Shown piece after piece: positions 39,563 to 49,878 of a stretch of DNA of 64,000 nucleotides (the stretch's first letter is position 1; every line of letters starts with the position of its first letter). The DNA is from Companilactobacillus nodensis DSM 19682 = JCM 14932 = NBRC 107160 (GTDB lineage Bacteria; Bacillota; Bacilli; Lactobacillales; Lactobacillaceae), in the NCBI RefSeq assembly GCF_000615905.1, contig NZ_BAMN01000009.1, forward strand, positions 1-64,000, given 5' to 3'. Both the position numbers and the translations under genes were made by a program. The notes below the pieces were generated by a model. It saw nothing but the letters and a program-made list of their open reading frames with translations. It ran no database searches and was not told the origin of the DNA.

Positions 39563-42545
39563 CCTTCTGTGTCGCCCACTTGGCTGAATACTGATTACCA
39601 GCGGTAATGTCATACTGAATGATCTTGTAATCATGCAATATTTCTTTTTGCTTAGCTGTTAATTTATCAGCCTTGATCTTCTTGCTATTATCAGTAATAA
39701 AGACTTGTGAACCATTGAAGGCATTTGATCCATTATCAGCGGTATTAGTCGTTGCAGCTGGTAATTCTTCAGTAACCTTGGTCATCATAGCGTAGTATGG
39801 ACTGACCTTGATTCCTGCCTGCTTCATTGCTAGAGCCGCGAACTCATATGGCGAGATAACTTATACTGCACTCTGCTTAGTACGATCACGAATGTACTTA
39901 TTGTTATAAATAAAGTAATCTGTCTGATGTAATTGAATACCATACTCATCCATTGAATCATTATCAAACAATGCCGCCAAATGATCTCCGTACCAGACCA
40001 AAGTTATTGGTTTATTGATTTTATCTAATTTAGCAAGGAAAGTCTTCGTTGCTTTATCAGTATAATTCAAACCTTGTGAGTAATACTCTACTCGTGGTTT
40101 GTAAACTTCGGGTGCGGCAGTCCCATCAATTGTATAATCATGCTTCTGATAATAATCATTAAACGGCATGTGATTTTGCATCGTTGATAATTGAATAAAT
40201 TGTGTTTTATTTGTCGATTTATCAATGACATCCAACGTATCCTTGTAGGCTGATTCGTCACTAATATAAGGATTGTCGTCAATTTTGTCGGTATACTTCA
40301 GCTTATCTTTGCTTCCGACATAATAGAACTTCTGGAATCCAAACTTTTTGAAGACATTCTTACGATTATAGAGTGATGCCACATAAGGATGAACTGCAAC
40401 TTTTTCATCAAATAAATTGGTGATATTCGGTGCAATATTCTGGTTATCAACTAGCTGAGTGTACGGAGTTGGTAGCGTTGGAGACAAACTACTTAAGTCC
40501 AACCCAGTCAATGATTCCCATTCAATGTTGGCAGTCCCGCCACCATAACCAGTCGACATCATCAAACCTGATGTCGTATTTTTTTTAATGTTTCGAATAT
40601 TTGGCATTGGATCTGACGAAATCGTTTGATTAGGTACACGTGCAGGATCACTAAAACTCTCACTTAAGTTAAAAATAAATGTTTGATCCTTAGCCCATGA
40701 ACTACGAGTTTGGTTAATCTTATCAGCATCGTTATCATACTTCTTCATAACACGATCAACCTCAGCCTTACTGTATCCTTCCGGCTTATTCATAACTTTT
40801 GTATCGACGTTATTGATAAATTGCACGATTGGTCCATTGATCTGTGCACCTAACTCTTGGTTATAAAAATAACGATTAATATTAGACATATTAAAAACAG
40901 TAAACGGAACTGAACCCTCATGATTAACGAAGAATGCTCCGGACAAGAAAACTGCTAATAGCACTGTTGAAGCAACTCTTCCCTGCCATCTCATCCTCAA
41001 AGTAGATTGCTGTTTGAATCTATGTTGCAAGAAAACAGCAATAACTATTAAAACAAATATCAAAGCAAAACCAATTATCAAGATGATCGGATCGACCATC
41101 CCCAAGATATCTTTCATACCACCTAGCATCTGCAAGTCAGATGGCAAAACTGGTTCGTTACGCAACGGTATCTTCAAATAATTAGCAATTCCCAATGCTA
41201 ATTCAATAATCAAGGTTATTGCGAATGAATACCAAAAACGCTTGGTTATGACATAAATCAATAGTAAGAACGCCATAACAATAACGGTATTTAAAATAAT
41301 TGCTGCCTGACGATTGAACGGAATAAACAGTATCGCTGGCTGCCAAGTAGAAACTCCAACTTTGATCTTAACTGGTGAAACAGAGAACATCTGAATCATC
41401 GTAACAATATAGAAGAACAAAGCTGAATAAAAGATTTTTTTACGTGCTGCGACCCACTTGCCAATGCCACGTAACTTAGCCATAAACTCATCAAAACTGC
41501 TAAATGACAATATCTTAGCAAGCTTCTTAAACCATGGAATCATTGATATAAGAACTAGAATGACCGCCATTGCGACCGATGCCACAAAAATAATTATCCC
41601 ACTCTTAGTTAACTCAACTAACCACTGCTTAGTTGATGTAATCGTGAAACCTGTCAAATACTTTTCGATCAAAGTAATATTTGGTTCCCAATTAATAACC
41701 ACCTGTGTTGAGATAAACAATGCTGCTACAACATTAGCTGAAGCTTTTATCCGTTTTGAAATAGCAATTCCAAATACAAAAATGCTCAACGTTAAATACA
41801 TGGCAAAAACAGAATTAGGAACATTGAAACGTGTCATTGTCTCAACATTCTCACGAATCATATAAGATATTTGTTCCATTAAATATGTCATGCCAAAGTA
41901 GATAGCTGCACTGACGATCAAATGGGCAAACTTAAAGTGAATCTTGGACATCCAGTCAAATCGTTTAATGACGTATCCTAAAAGCATCAAATACAATAAC
42001 CAGACCGGATTATTACCAGATGCAAAGAACCATAGATCTTTACTAAAAATTGTCGGCATAACTACAAATAGGATCGTAGTAACTGTTAATATCCTTCTAA
42101 CAACAATATTTTTTTGTTTATTCAAATACTCAAACAGATACGGTGCTAACAACATAATTAAGACGATTGAGGCACCATACGCAAAAATATTAGAACTAAT
42201 TGGAAACAATATTCCCCAGAAATTACGCCAGACCAGACCCACCGAACGTGTGACCAAGAACACATTAAACGCCAAAATTGAAATAATATAGTACAGAATG
42301 TACCTACCTATTCCACTGGTAAACCTGCCTTTTCTAAATGAGGATTCATAATATCCTAAATAAAGCGGTACTAAATTAAATCCTAAAATAGAAACTGAAA
42401 CCAACAGCTGATATGCCAAGTAGCGTAATTCATTGCTACTGTAATCTGGCATTGTACTTGATGCCATAATTCTGTTAAGCATCATTAAAACTGCCGCAAC
42501 TAAAACAATTAAAAGATTAAACTTTTTAGACTTTTTCACAATCAA
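39555..42545 (-). pseudogene. LTA-synthase-like sulfatase with N-terminal membrane domain, interrupted by TAA
   Basis: About 997 codons in one frame with a single internal TAA at 39863-39861. First part (42545-39861, 894 residues): about a dozen membrane segments; the first 330 residues resemble a multi-pass acyltransferase-type domain, then a second membrane block, then the alkaline-phosphatase fold with the nucleophile threonine region STGYGGGTANIEWE and WYGDHLAALFD. The frame after the stop (VISPYEFAALAMKQAGIKVS, to 39555) is the natural end of such proteins. Family: LTA synthase/phosphoglycerol transferase (COG1368). The stop may be real (truncating about 100 residues), suppressed, or a sequencing error. 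Confidence 0.85.
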
Positions 42546-42633
42546 AATAAAACCTTCTCAACAAAATATAATTTTTCCAAAATAAAAATTCACATGAAAT
42601 TATATCATATAAAAAATATTAAAATCGCTGATA

Positions 42634-42667
42634 CAAAAAAAGAGACACAACTTTAACATTGTGCCTC
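42634..42667 (-). terminator. Terminator of glnA
   Basis: Leftward GAGGCACAA / TTGTGTCTC around TGTTAAAG, then TTTTTTTG. Another small hairpin (GTAATCA/TGATTAC near 42690-42718) lies between glnA and it. The 240-base gap holds no gene. Confidence 0.75.
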
Positions 42668-42789
42668 CACGTACCTTTGCTCTCTGGGGGAAAGCAGTAA
42701 TCAGAATTTTGATTACGCCAAATATTAACATCTGAATCCCCGTCAAGTCCAGAAACAAGCACTCATATTGACAACTTGTCTCATAGTTA

Positions 42790-44118
42790 TTAATACAATG
42801 GCATGTAAGTGTCACGTTCCCATTGTGAAACTGTTTGTTGATAACGAGCCCACTCTTCATTCTTAGCTGCAAAGAAGCTGTTTGTTAGTCCTTTGCCAAG
42901 TGATTCTTGAACGAACTCATCCTTACGTAATGCTTTAAGTGAATTGTGTAATGTTGAAGGTAGATCAACGATTCCTTCTTCACGACGTTTGTCTTCTGAC
43001 ATTTCATAAATATTTTCTTTTACTTCTGGCATCAAGTCATAGTTGTTCTTAATTCCATCAAGACCAGCATCAAGGATACATGCGATAGCCAAGTATGGAT
43101 TTGTTGTAGGATCAACACTACGCATCTCAAAACGTTTTGACTTGCCTTTTGCAGCAGGTACACGGATAAGCGGTGATCTATTCTTACTTGACCAAGCAAT
43201 ATATGTTGGTGCTTCGAATCCTGGAACTAGACGTTTATATGAGTTAACTGTTGGGTTATTGATGGCTGTCAAAGCACGGGCATGAGTCAAGATACCACTC
43301 ATGAATTGTTTGGCAACATCTGACAACATGTCGTTTGAATCACCAAAAATATTTTCATCACCATTGAATAGTGACATGTTGATGTGCATACCTGAACCAT
43401 TGATTCCTTGCAATGGCTTTGGCATAAATGTAGCATACATACCATTTTCTTTGGCAATAGTCTTAACTACTAATTTGAAAGTTTGGATACTGTCGGCTGC
43501 TGAAAGTGCGTTTTCGTACTTGAAATCAATTTCTTGTTGACCAGGTGCTACTTCATGGTGACTAGCTTCAACTTCAAAGCCCATCTTTTCGAGCTTCAAA
43601 ACGATATCCTTACGAACATTTTCACCTAAATCAACTGGTGAAAAGTCGAAGTAACTACCATCATCATTCAATTGAAGAGTTGGTTGACCCTTATCATCTG
43701 TATTGAATAAGAAGAATTCAGGTTCTGGTCCGATATTGAAGTTTGTATATCCCATACCGTGCATCTTTTTAACGATACGTTGTAAATTGACACGAGGATC
43801 TCCAGCAAATGGTTCACCATTTGTTGTATAAATATCACAGATCAAACGTGCAACTTTTCCATGTTCTGATCCCCATGGGAAGACCAACCATGTTGAAAGG
43901 TCTGGGTGCAATAGCATGTCACTTTCTTCAATACGTGTGAATCCATCGATAGATGAACCATCGAATGTAATCTTGTTAGCAAGCACCTTATCGATTTGGG
44001 ATACTGGTACTTCAACGTTCTTGATGATTCCGTTGATATCTGTAAACATCAAGCAAATAAACTCGACGTTTTCATCAACTGTCATCTTTTTAATATCTTC
44101 AGCAGAATACTTATGCAC
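42790..44118 (-). CDS. glnA: Glutamine synthetase type I
   Basis: 442 residues from GTG at 44118 ([20 protein letters not shown]), with AGGAG eight bases before. Hallmarks: [88 protein letters not shown]-dependent ammonia assimilation. The sequence matches the GlnA-alpha type of Firmicutes. No glnR lies next to it, unlike in Bacillus; a GlnR site was not found with certainty. Confidence 0.97.
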   Translation of the reverse strand: MHKYSAEDIKKMTVDENVEFICLMFTDINGIIKNVEVPVSQIDKVLANKITFDGSSIDGFTRIEESDMLLHPDLSTWLVFPWGSEHGKVARLICDIYTTNGEPFAGDPRVNLQRIVKKMHGMGYTNFNIGPEPEFFLFNTDDKGQPTLQLNDDGSYFDFSPVDLGENVRKDIVLKLEKMGFEVEASHHEVAPGQQEIDFKYENALSAADSIQTFKLVVKTIAKENGMYATFMPKPLQGINGSGMHINMSLFNGDENIFGDSNDMLSDVAKQFMSGILTHARALTAINNPTVNSYKRLVPGFEAPTYIAWSSKNRSPLIRVPAAKGKSKRFEMRSVDPTTNPYLAIACILDAGLDGIKNNYDLMPEVKENIYEMSEDKRREEGIVDLPSTLHNSLKALRKDEFVQESLGKGLTNSFFAAKNEEWARYQQTVSQWERDTYMPLY

Positions 44119-44349
44119 AATAACCACTCCTATTTTGTATATACCATTTTTTGACGAGTTATTAACCAGCGCCATTCTCATGGTGTTTTTTAATAATAGA
44201 ACGATAATACCAATTCCATTTGTTGCTGTCAAATCATTTATGGAACAATATAAATAAATTTAATTCACCTATAAATTGTACTAGAAAACACCCCCTGAAA
44301 TAAAGGGGTATCACAGATTTTTTAATTGACATTTAGTACTTTACCAGTT

Positions 44350-44402
44350 AAGTTATATATGCGAACGAAATACAATATAAAAATAATTATTGTTCGTATT
44401 TT
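44350..44402 (+). promoter_or_regulatory. Two facing PurR-like boxes upstream of guaC
   Basis: TATGCGAACGAAAT (about 44357-44370) and, on the other strand, AAATACGAACAAT (44402-44390) resemble the PurBox A-W-W-W-C-C-G-A-A-C-W-W-T and face each other about 20 bases apart, the usual PurR arrangement. A TTGACA lies upstream near 44326. Confidence 0.6.
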
Positions 44403-44417
44403 GGAGTGAATAAAAAT

Positions 44418-45389
44418 ATGCAAGTTTTTGATTATGAAGATATCCAACTAATTCCGAATAAATGTATTGTGGACAGCAGATCAGAATGTGATACAAGCAT
44501 CAAATTTGGTCCACGTACTTTCAAAATTCCCGTGGTCCCTGCTAATATGCAAACAATTATTGATGAAAATTTGGCTGAAAAATTAGCAGCCAATGACTAT
44601 TTTTATGTCATGCATCGTTTCCAACCTGAAAAACGAATCAATTTTATTAAAGATATGCAATCTAAAGGTCTATATACTTCTATCAGTGTCGGTATTAAGG
44701 ATGAAGAATTCGACTTCATTAATACTTTAAAACATGAAGGATTAACACCAGACTATATTACGATCGACGTTGCTCACGGTCACAGTGATCGTGTAATCCA
44801 AATGATTAAGTGTGTTAAATCATACTTACCTGGATCATTCTTGATTGCTGGTAACGTTGGTACACCTGAAGGTGTCCGTGAATTGGAGAATGCTGGTGCC
44901 GATGCTACAAAAGTTGGTATTGGACCTGGTAAAGCCTGTATTACTAAACTAAAAACCGGCTTCGGTACTGGTGGCTGGCAATTAGCCGCGATCAGACTAT
45001 GTGCTAAAGCCGCAAGTAAACCAATTATTGCCGATGGTGGAATCAGAAATGACGGTGACATAGCCAAATCTATCCGCTTCGGAGCAAGCATGGTAATGAT
45101 CGGCTTACTATTCGCTGGACACACTGAATCACCTGGTGAACTAGTTGAAAAAGATGGTAAAGAGTACAAAGAATACTTTGGTTCTGCATCTCAATTCCAA
45201 AAGGGTGTTTACAAGAACGTCGAAGGTAAGAAAATGTTGGCGCCATACAAAGGACCTATCAGTGGTACTTTGAACGAAATGAAGGAGGATCTTCAATCAG
45301 CTATTTCATACGCTGGTGGTAGAACTCTGGATTCACTTAGAAAAGTTGACTATGTCATTGTTAAGAATTCTATTTATAACGGTGATTAA
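44418..45389 (+). CDS. guaC: GMP reductase
   Basis: 323 residues from [20 protein letters not shown]; start ATG 44418 rather than GTG 44406, as GGAG lies upstream. Features of the IMPDH/GMPR family: [84 protein letters not shown]. Converts GMP to IMP with NADPH in purine salvage. Likely PurR-controlled. Confidence 0.95.
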   Translation: MQVFDYEDIQLIPNKCIVDSRSECDTSIKFGPRTFKIPVVPANMQTIIDENLAEKLAANDYFYVMHRFQPEKRINFIKDMQSKGLYTSISVGIKDEEFDFINTLKHEGLTPDYITIDVAHGHSDRVIQMIKCVKSYLPGSFLIAGNVGTPEGVRELENAGADATKVGIGPGKACITKLKTGFGTGGWQLAAIRLCAKAASKPIIADGGIRNDGDIAKSIRFGASMVMIGLLFAGHTESPGELVEKDGKEYKEYFGSASQFQKGVYKNVEGKKMLAPYKGPISGTLNEMKEDLQSAISYAGGRTLDSLRKVDYVIVKNSIYNGD

Positions 45390-45393
45390 TATA

Positions 45394-45432
45394 GAAGGTT
45401 CTGGATAATTCAATTTGTCTGGAGCCTTTTTT
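45394..45432 (+). terminator. Terminator of guaC
   Basis: AAGGTTCTGGA / TCTGGAGCCTT, 11 pairs including G-U, loop TAATTCAATTTG, followed by TTTTTTG. Confidence 0.75.
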
Positions 45433-45440
45433 GTTGTTGG

Positions 45441-45620
45441 CCGCTTCCGGAGGGGAGTGATTGAGCCTGCTATGAGGACCGGTTTCAGCCACGGTCTGAA
45501 ACCTCGCTTTTGAACTTAGCATAAATTGCTAATTTTAAAAGTCGCCCTGTGCTGTAAGAACGGAAGATCACCGTTCAACAGCACTGCCACAGCTGGCTCA
45601 TCGCTTCCCTCCTCCAGCTA
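45441..45620. ncRNA. Highly structured non-coding element
   Basis: GGAGGGGAGTGATTGAGCC (45449-45467) pairs with GGCTCATCGCTTCCCTCC (45595-45612) with few interruptions, closing a 125-base interior that contains the perfect hairpin GGTTTCAG CCACGGT CTGAAACC (45481-45503), a TTAGC/GCTAA hairpin (45516-45532) and GCTGT..GAACGG / CCGTTC..ACAGC (45551-45582). G+C content is well above the flanks. No reading frame. It looks like a conserved RNA or a repeat element; strand unknown. Confidence 0.55.
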
Positions 45621-45710
45621 AGAACCTTTAGCACGTAGTTTATAAATATGATATCTATATATAAATATGTATAAAGCAATAAATCGAATATTTCTACTAT
45701 AAGACATGGA

Positions 45711-45882
45711 GATTAAAAAATATTTAACCAGCCGTGAAGGTGGCGTTAGGTCGGTGATTTATCCGGCCTTACACCACAGGACGAGCTGGGGGATTTGCGG
45801 TCTATGTAAAGCTTCAAGTCGAGGTGACAGACCGCCTTTCGGCTGGCACCGGTCCCCACAGCAGGTTGAATATTTTTTAATC
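45711..45882. repeat. 172-base element with 19-base terminal inverted repeats
   Basis: GATTAAAAAATATTTAACC (45711-45729) and GGTTGAATATTTTTTAATC (45864-45882) pair over 19 bases with one G-U. Inside are further nested stems: CCAGCCG/CGGCTGG, GGTGGCGTTAGG with CCTTACACC, GCGGTCT/AGACCGC, GCTGGGGGA/TCCCCACAGC. An apparent 80-residue frame through it is an accident of the structure. Either a MITE-like insertion or an RNA gene. Flanking target duplication not evident. Confidence 0.6.
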
Positions 45883-45905
45883 GGAACACACAAACAAAAA
45901 AGACA

Positions 45906-45938
45906 ACAAAAAAGCCGACGACTGGGTTATCGTCAGCT
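45906..45938 (-). terminator. Leftward terminator facing the structured elements
   Basis: Leftward GCTGACGA / TCGTCGGC around TAACCCAG, followed by TTTTTTG. It would stop transcripts coming from the glycosyltransferase genes before they enter the structured elements. Confidence 0.7.
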
Positions 45939-46131
45939 TCTTCAATGAATGGGATAGTTCATGTTCAATTTGGTATTCAGTTGTCCTGTGACAATTGCGT
46001 TACCTACCAAATTTAACATTACTTTAACACATTGAAGTGAGTTTAAAAAGCATCTAAACTCAAATAATTCAAATTTGTTTCAACATGTCACTTTCTAAGC
46101 TAATTAAAGTTTCAAAAACCTTATGAGAGAA
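45939..46131. other. Gap with nothing assignable
   Basis: AT-rich, no frame over 25 codons with a ribosome site, no clear promoter. Follows the 44-residue membrane protein gene on the leftward strand. Confidence 0.4.
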
Positions 46132-46266
46132 CTAATCCTCACTTCCTTTCTTAAATTTATTCTTTTTTTTATTGTTACTAGCTTGATCATTACTGACATC
46201 TGTCGGTAAAAATAAAACTCCTATTACAACTACCAAACTAGTTACTAAAATTATCAAACGTATCAT
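46132..46266 (-). CDS. 44-residue membrane-anchored protein
   Basis: MIRLIILVTSLVVVIGVLFL (one membrane segment), then PTDVSNDQASNN and a lysine-rich tail KKKNKFKKGSED. Fifteen bases after the GtrB-like gene on the same strand, so likely the last gene of that operon. Weak ribosome site (AAGAAG). Confidence 0.55.
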   Translation of the reverse strand: MIRLIILVTSLVVVIGVLFLPTDVSNDQASNNKKKNKFKKGSED

Positions 46267-46281
46267 TATTTCTTCTTTTCA

Positions 46282-47247
46282 CTAACTACGCATTTGTCTT
46301 GCATCTAAATGATGTATGCCCTTGTTGCGCTCCTGAAATCCTTCAGTCTCACTTACGATAAATCTAGGACGATCATTTACTTGATCAAGAACCCTACCTA
46401 AGTAACTTCCTAGGATTCCCACGGATAATAATAATAGTCCTAAAGTAAATAGGAGAATCGTCATCCCTACTGATGAAGCAGTATATCTTCCAGTTGCGAA
46501 CAAGTATCCCAAATAGAATACTCCACTGACAATTGGTACAACTGAAAAGATATTTGCGAACTGTAGTGGTTTCATTGAAAAGGATGTGATCCCATCAAGC
46601 GCCAATTTGATCATCTTAGACAATGGATACTTAGTTTCACCAGCAATACGTTCTTGACGATGATACTTAACACTAGTTTGTTTGAAGCCGATCCAAGTAA
46701 CTTGTCCACGAACAAACGGATCTTGTTCATGTAATTTTTGAAGTTGTTTAACTGCCCTTTTATTCATTAATCTGAAATCACCCGTATCGAGCGGCATATC
46801 GATTGTTGCCAAGTGCTTGAAAGTTCTGTAAAACATCGCCGCAGTGAACTTCTTAAAGACTGTCTCACCATCACGTTGCATTCGTTTGCCATAAACGATG
46901 TCATATCCTTCATGCCACTTCTCGATCATTTGAGGAATGACTTCAGGTGGATCTTGCAAATCTGCATCCATAACAACAACTGCATCCCCACTGGTATATT
47001 GCAGCCCAGCCGTAATAGCTAACTGATGTCCAAAGTTACGTGAGAACTCGACCAATTTGATATTAGAATGTAGTTCGATTGCATGTTTGATAATTTTGAC
47101 TGATTTGTCCTTTGATCCATCATCGACAAAAATCAATTCGTAATCTTCTTTTTGTTGTTCCGTAAAATTTAATAGTGTATCGATAGTTGCCTGAATACCA
47201 GGCTCTTCGTTGAATACTGGTAGGACAATTGAAATTAATTGAGACAT
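46282..47247 (-). CDS. Bactoprenol glucosyltransferase-like, GT2 (GtrB/YkcC type)
   Basis: About 321 residues from MSQLISIVLPVFNEEPGIQA. GT2 domain with NDP-sugar motifs LIFVDDGSKDKS and VVVMDADLQDPPEVIP, then two C-terminal membrane segments (FSVVPIVSGVFYLGYLF and MTILLFTLGLLLLSVGILGS). Transfers a sugar to the lipid carrier; the next gene product probably then moves it to a wall polymer. Confidence 0.9.
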   Translation of the reverse strand: MSQLISIVLPVFNEEPGIQATIDTLLNFTEQQKEDYELIFVDDGSKDKSVKIIKHAIELHSNIKLVEFSRNFGHQLAITAGLQYTSGDAVVVMDADLQDPPEVIPQMIEKWHEGYDIVYGKRMQRDGETVFKKFTAAMFYRTFKHLATIDMPLDTGDFRLMNKRAVKQLQKLHEQDPFVRGQVTWIGFKQTSVKYHRQERIAGETKYPLSKMIKLALDGITSFSMKPLQFANIFSVVPIVSGVFYLGYLFATGRYTASSVGMTILLFTLGLLLLSVGILGSYLGRVLDQVNDRPRFIVSETEGFQERNKGIHHLDARQMRS

Positions 47248-47271
47248 GAGCACTCATCCTTTCATTTAATG

Positions 47272-49644
47272 CTAATTATAAATACTTGATAAATCATAAA
47301 GTGTTCCCGAAGAACCACCAGGCCCACCTGTCATACCACCCATTCCTTCGGGTACCGTGTTTCCTGTACCTGATGGTTTCTTTGAAGGCTTCTTCATCTT
47401 CTTAGTGGATGAATTTGATGAACCACTTGGTGGTGTTCCACCCATTTCTCCTTGCATTCCGCTTGGAGCAGTTCCGGATGGAGGCGTACCCCCGGCATTA
47501 CTTGGAGCACCGGTTGGTGCTGATTCATTAGAACTACCTGTCTTAGTACTTGTAGTAATTGATGACGTAGCTGATGTTGAACTGCTTAACTTGATCTTCT
47601 TAGCATTCTTCTTGATCCAGTTAACAATCGCTGTGTTACTTCCACCAGTCTTACCACCTGAGTAGTAATATTTAATTTTTCCTTCTTTGACTAACTTCTT
47701 AAATTGTTTTAGTGTAATAGCTTTGTCAGTACCATTGAATCCACCAATGGCCATAACTGCTTTACCGGTCGAAATAATATATGGTGCTGCCGTACTTGAA
47801 TCATCTGTAGCAAATAGATACTCTGCGTTACCTTGGTGCTTCTCAAGGTACTTGAGTAGGGTCGAATCAGTTGAACCACCCATACCTCCGGCATTCATAC
47901 CCATTCCACCGCCACCTTGTTGTAGTAGTGAAGGTCCAGCAGTTGGAATCTGCGCTGATTCACCTGCTAATGTTGGTGTTAATGACCAGAATGATGGTGC
48001 CAACATGACCAGGATCACACCAGCAATCGGCCAAACATGTTTAGATTTCAAATTGGTAGCAATCCAAGGTAATACGAATAATGGTATTGAAATTAGGACT
48101 CCCAAACCAAGTAATACCCATGCTAATACTGAATAATACTGTGCCACATACCATGCTTGTAATGCTGCCGTCGATAATATTGCTATCGGAAGCAACATTG
48201 ACCAAATAGATTTTTCTTTCCATTGTCTGAACATCGTATAGATACCAACACCACCAAGAACAGCGATGGCTGGTGCCAACATGATCGTATAATAAGGATG
48301 GAAGAAACTGGCAACTGAGAAGAATCCATAAACCGGAACTAACCAGCCGGCCCAGAGCCATAATTCCTTACGCTGTGGTGTTAACGACCACCACTTCTTC
48401 ATCCTTGAACCACGATAATAGAAGTAACTTGAGATCAATCCTAAAATAGCTATGATCAATAACCAACTGATCTGCGGACCTAAATCAAGTCCAAACAATC
48501 TAAATGGTCCGACAGTACCAATGCTAAATGCTCCACCACCGGCACCGCCTTTGCCACCTTTGTTGCTTCCACCAGGTCCACCTTGACCCCCAGCTTGCAT
48601 ACCTTCGGCACCATTTGGTGGTGTTGGTGCATTTGTGGATGATTTCTTAGAACTTGACGAACCACTTGGCTTAGCAGGTGGTGTATTCGATGAAGAACTT
48701 GCTGACTTTTTTGAAGTTCCATTTGGTGGCGTCATATTCTTTGAGCTAGAATTCTTTTTAGAACTAGAACCCATACCGGGAAACGCTCCACCGGTACCAG
48801 TTGTTTGTCCTAACAAACGTTGTGTACCATTGTATCCAAAGGCAAGTTCCAAAGCTGAATTAGTTTCAGATCCACCTTCGTACGGGCGATTTGACGAATT
48901 TGTCATGTCAACTGATAATGGCCAAATCAATGTGAATATCGCTAAAAATATCGTTGCAACTCCTAAATGTGCCAGCTTCTTCTTCCAACCAATATTGGTT
49001 GCGATCCAGTAGTAAAAATATAGGGCCGGTAAAATCATGAAGGCTTGTAACATTTTGACATTAAAGGCTACACCCATTAATGCGAAGCCTATCCATAAAT
49101 ATCTTTGTTGATTTTTAAAAACTGCCTTTTGAACAAAATATATTGACAGTAATAAGAAGAAAATTAATGTCGCGTCCATATTGTTGGTTCTAGAATCTGC
49201 AACTGCAATAGGTGTTAAAGTCATGATCAAAGCAGCTAGACGTGCTGGAACCCTGCCGAACCTCTTATGAACTAGGTTGTAGATCAAGTATACCGAGGCA
49301 ATTCCAAAGAGAATCGACGGTAATACAACGCTCCAACCATGAACGCCGAATATCTTGGCACTAATAGCCATAAACCATAGTGCAACTGGTGGCTTATCAA
49401 CTGTAATGAATCCTGCAGGATCAAAGCTGGCATACCAAAAGTTCTTAAAACTCTTGGTCATACTTACAATGGCAGCTGTATAGAAACTATTAGCTTCACC
49501 TGCTTCCCATATGTTCCATGCATACAAGAAGGCTGCCAAAATCAAAATAGCAATCAACCAATAATCATATTTGATTAATTTCAGTCGGACCCAAATACTC
49601 ACCTTTTTATTTTTTGTGGTACGAGTCGGTTCATTTTCCATCAT
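47272..49644 (-). CDS. GT39/ArnT-like membrane glycosyltransferase (YkcB type)
   Basis: 790 residues with about 12 membrane segments. N-terminal FYTAAIVSMTKSFKNFWYAS and FITVDKPPVALWFMAISAKI are the acidic catalytic loop of GT-C enzymes. Unusual: two low-complexity Ser/Gly/Pro/Lys stretches, one inserted near residues 285-375, the other at the C-terminus (KKMKKPSKKPSGTGNTVPEG), both presumably outside the cell. The pair with the GtrB-like gene resembles Bacillus ykcBC/ykoST. Likely decorates wall polymers under the divergent two-component system. Confidence 0.88.
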   Translation of the reverse strand: MMENEPTRTTKNKKVSIWVRLKLIKYDYWLIAILILAAFLYAWNIWEAGEANSFYTAAIVSMTKSFKNFWYASFDPAGFITVDKPPVALWFMAISAKIFGVHGWSVVLPSILFGIASVYLIYNLVHKRFGRVPARLAALIMTLTPIAVADSRTNNMDATLIFFLLLSIYFVQKAVFKNQQRYLWIGFALMGVAFNVKMLQAFMILPALYFYYWIATNIGWKKKLAHLGVATIFLAIFTLIWPLSVDMTNSSNRPYEGGSETNSALELAFGYNGTQRLLGQTTGTGGAFPGMGSSSKKNSSSKNMTPPNGTSKKSASSSSNTPPAKPSGSSSSKKSSTNAPTPPNGAEGMQAGGQGGPGGSNKGGKGGAGGGAFSIGTVGPFRLFGLDLGPQISWLLIIAILGLISSYFYYRGSRMKKWWSLTPQRKELWLWAGWLVPVYGFFSVASFFHPYYTIMLAPAIAVLGGVGIYTMFRQWKEKSIWSMLLPIAILSTAALQAWYVAQYYSVLAWVLLGLGVLISIPLFVLPWIATNLKSKHVWPIAGVILVMLAPSFWSLTPTLAGESAQIPTAGPSLLQQGGGGMGMNAGGMGGSTDSTLLKYLEKHQGNAEYLFATDDSSTAAPYIISTGKAVMAIGGFNGTDKAITLKQFKKLVKEGKIKYYYSGGKTGGSNTAIVNWIKKNAKKIKLSSSTSATSSITTSTKTGSSNESAPTGAPSNAGGTPPSGTAPSGMQGEMGGTPPSGSSNSSTKKMKKPSKKPSGTGNTVPEGMGGMTGGPGGSSGTLYDLSSIYN

Positions 49645-49661
49645 TTATCAAACTCCAATCC

Positions 49662-49751
49662 TTAAAAGGCAATATTAATTAGGAAACAAATGATCGAGTA
49701 AACGATGACTGACAACAAGATGGGTCTAAGCTTTGTAATTTTATCTCTCAT
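49662..49751 (-). CDS. 29-residue membrane peptide gene
   Basis: MRDKITKLRPILLSVIVYSI then ICFLINIAF and stop. One hydrophobic segment after a basic head, 17 bases before the YkcB-like start, with GGAAAGGATG upstream. First gene of the leftward glycosylation operon; possibly a small accessory subunit. Confidence 0.45.
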   Translation of the reverse strand: MRDKITKLRPILLSVIVYSIICFLINIAF

Positions 49752-49793
49752 TTGTTAAACATCCTTTCCTTACGATGTGAACAGATTATCCAA

Positions 49794-49836
49794 GCTAACT
49801 TAAATTAAGCTTAAAGTTAAAAAAATGCTTTATAAT
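49794..49836 (+). promoter_or_regulatory. Regulator promoter with CTTAA direct repeats
   Basis: Two CTTAA copies about 11 bases apart (near 49799 and 49810) stand in the -35 region of TATAAT at 49831-49836; there is no good -35 box. Direct repeats on one face with 11-base spacing are typical of OmpR-family response regulator sites, so self-activation is likely. Confidence 0.5.
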
Positions 49837-49878
49837 AAACGTATTGATTTAAGACGAGTACTAATGAGGAGAAATTAT

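Noticed and set aside
42600-42872. 90-codon leftward frame after glnA
   Set aside because: Spans the end of glnA, its terminator and hairpins; not protein-like.
43916-44257. 113-codon rightward frame opposite the start of glnA
   Set aside because: Antisense to the conserved N-terminus of glutamine synthetase.
44780-45169. 129-codon frame opposite guaC
   Set aside because: Antisense shadow of a conserved gene.
45706-45948. 80-codon frame inside the element with inverted repeats
   Set aside because: Crosses both ends and the internal stems; starts without a ribosome site (the preceding ACATGGAG is itself part of the start).
47357-49012. Long rightward frames opposite the GT39-type gene
   Set aside because: Result of the GC-rich Gly/Ser/Pro codons on the coding strand; no start signals.
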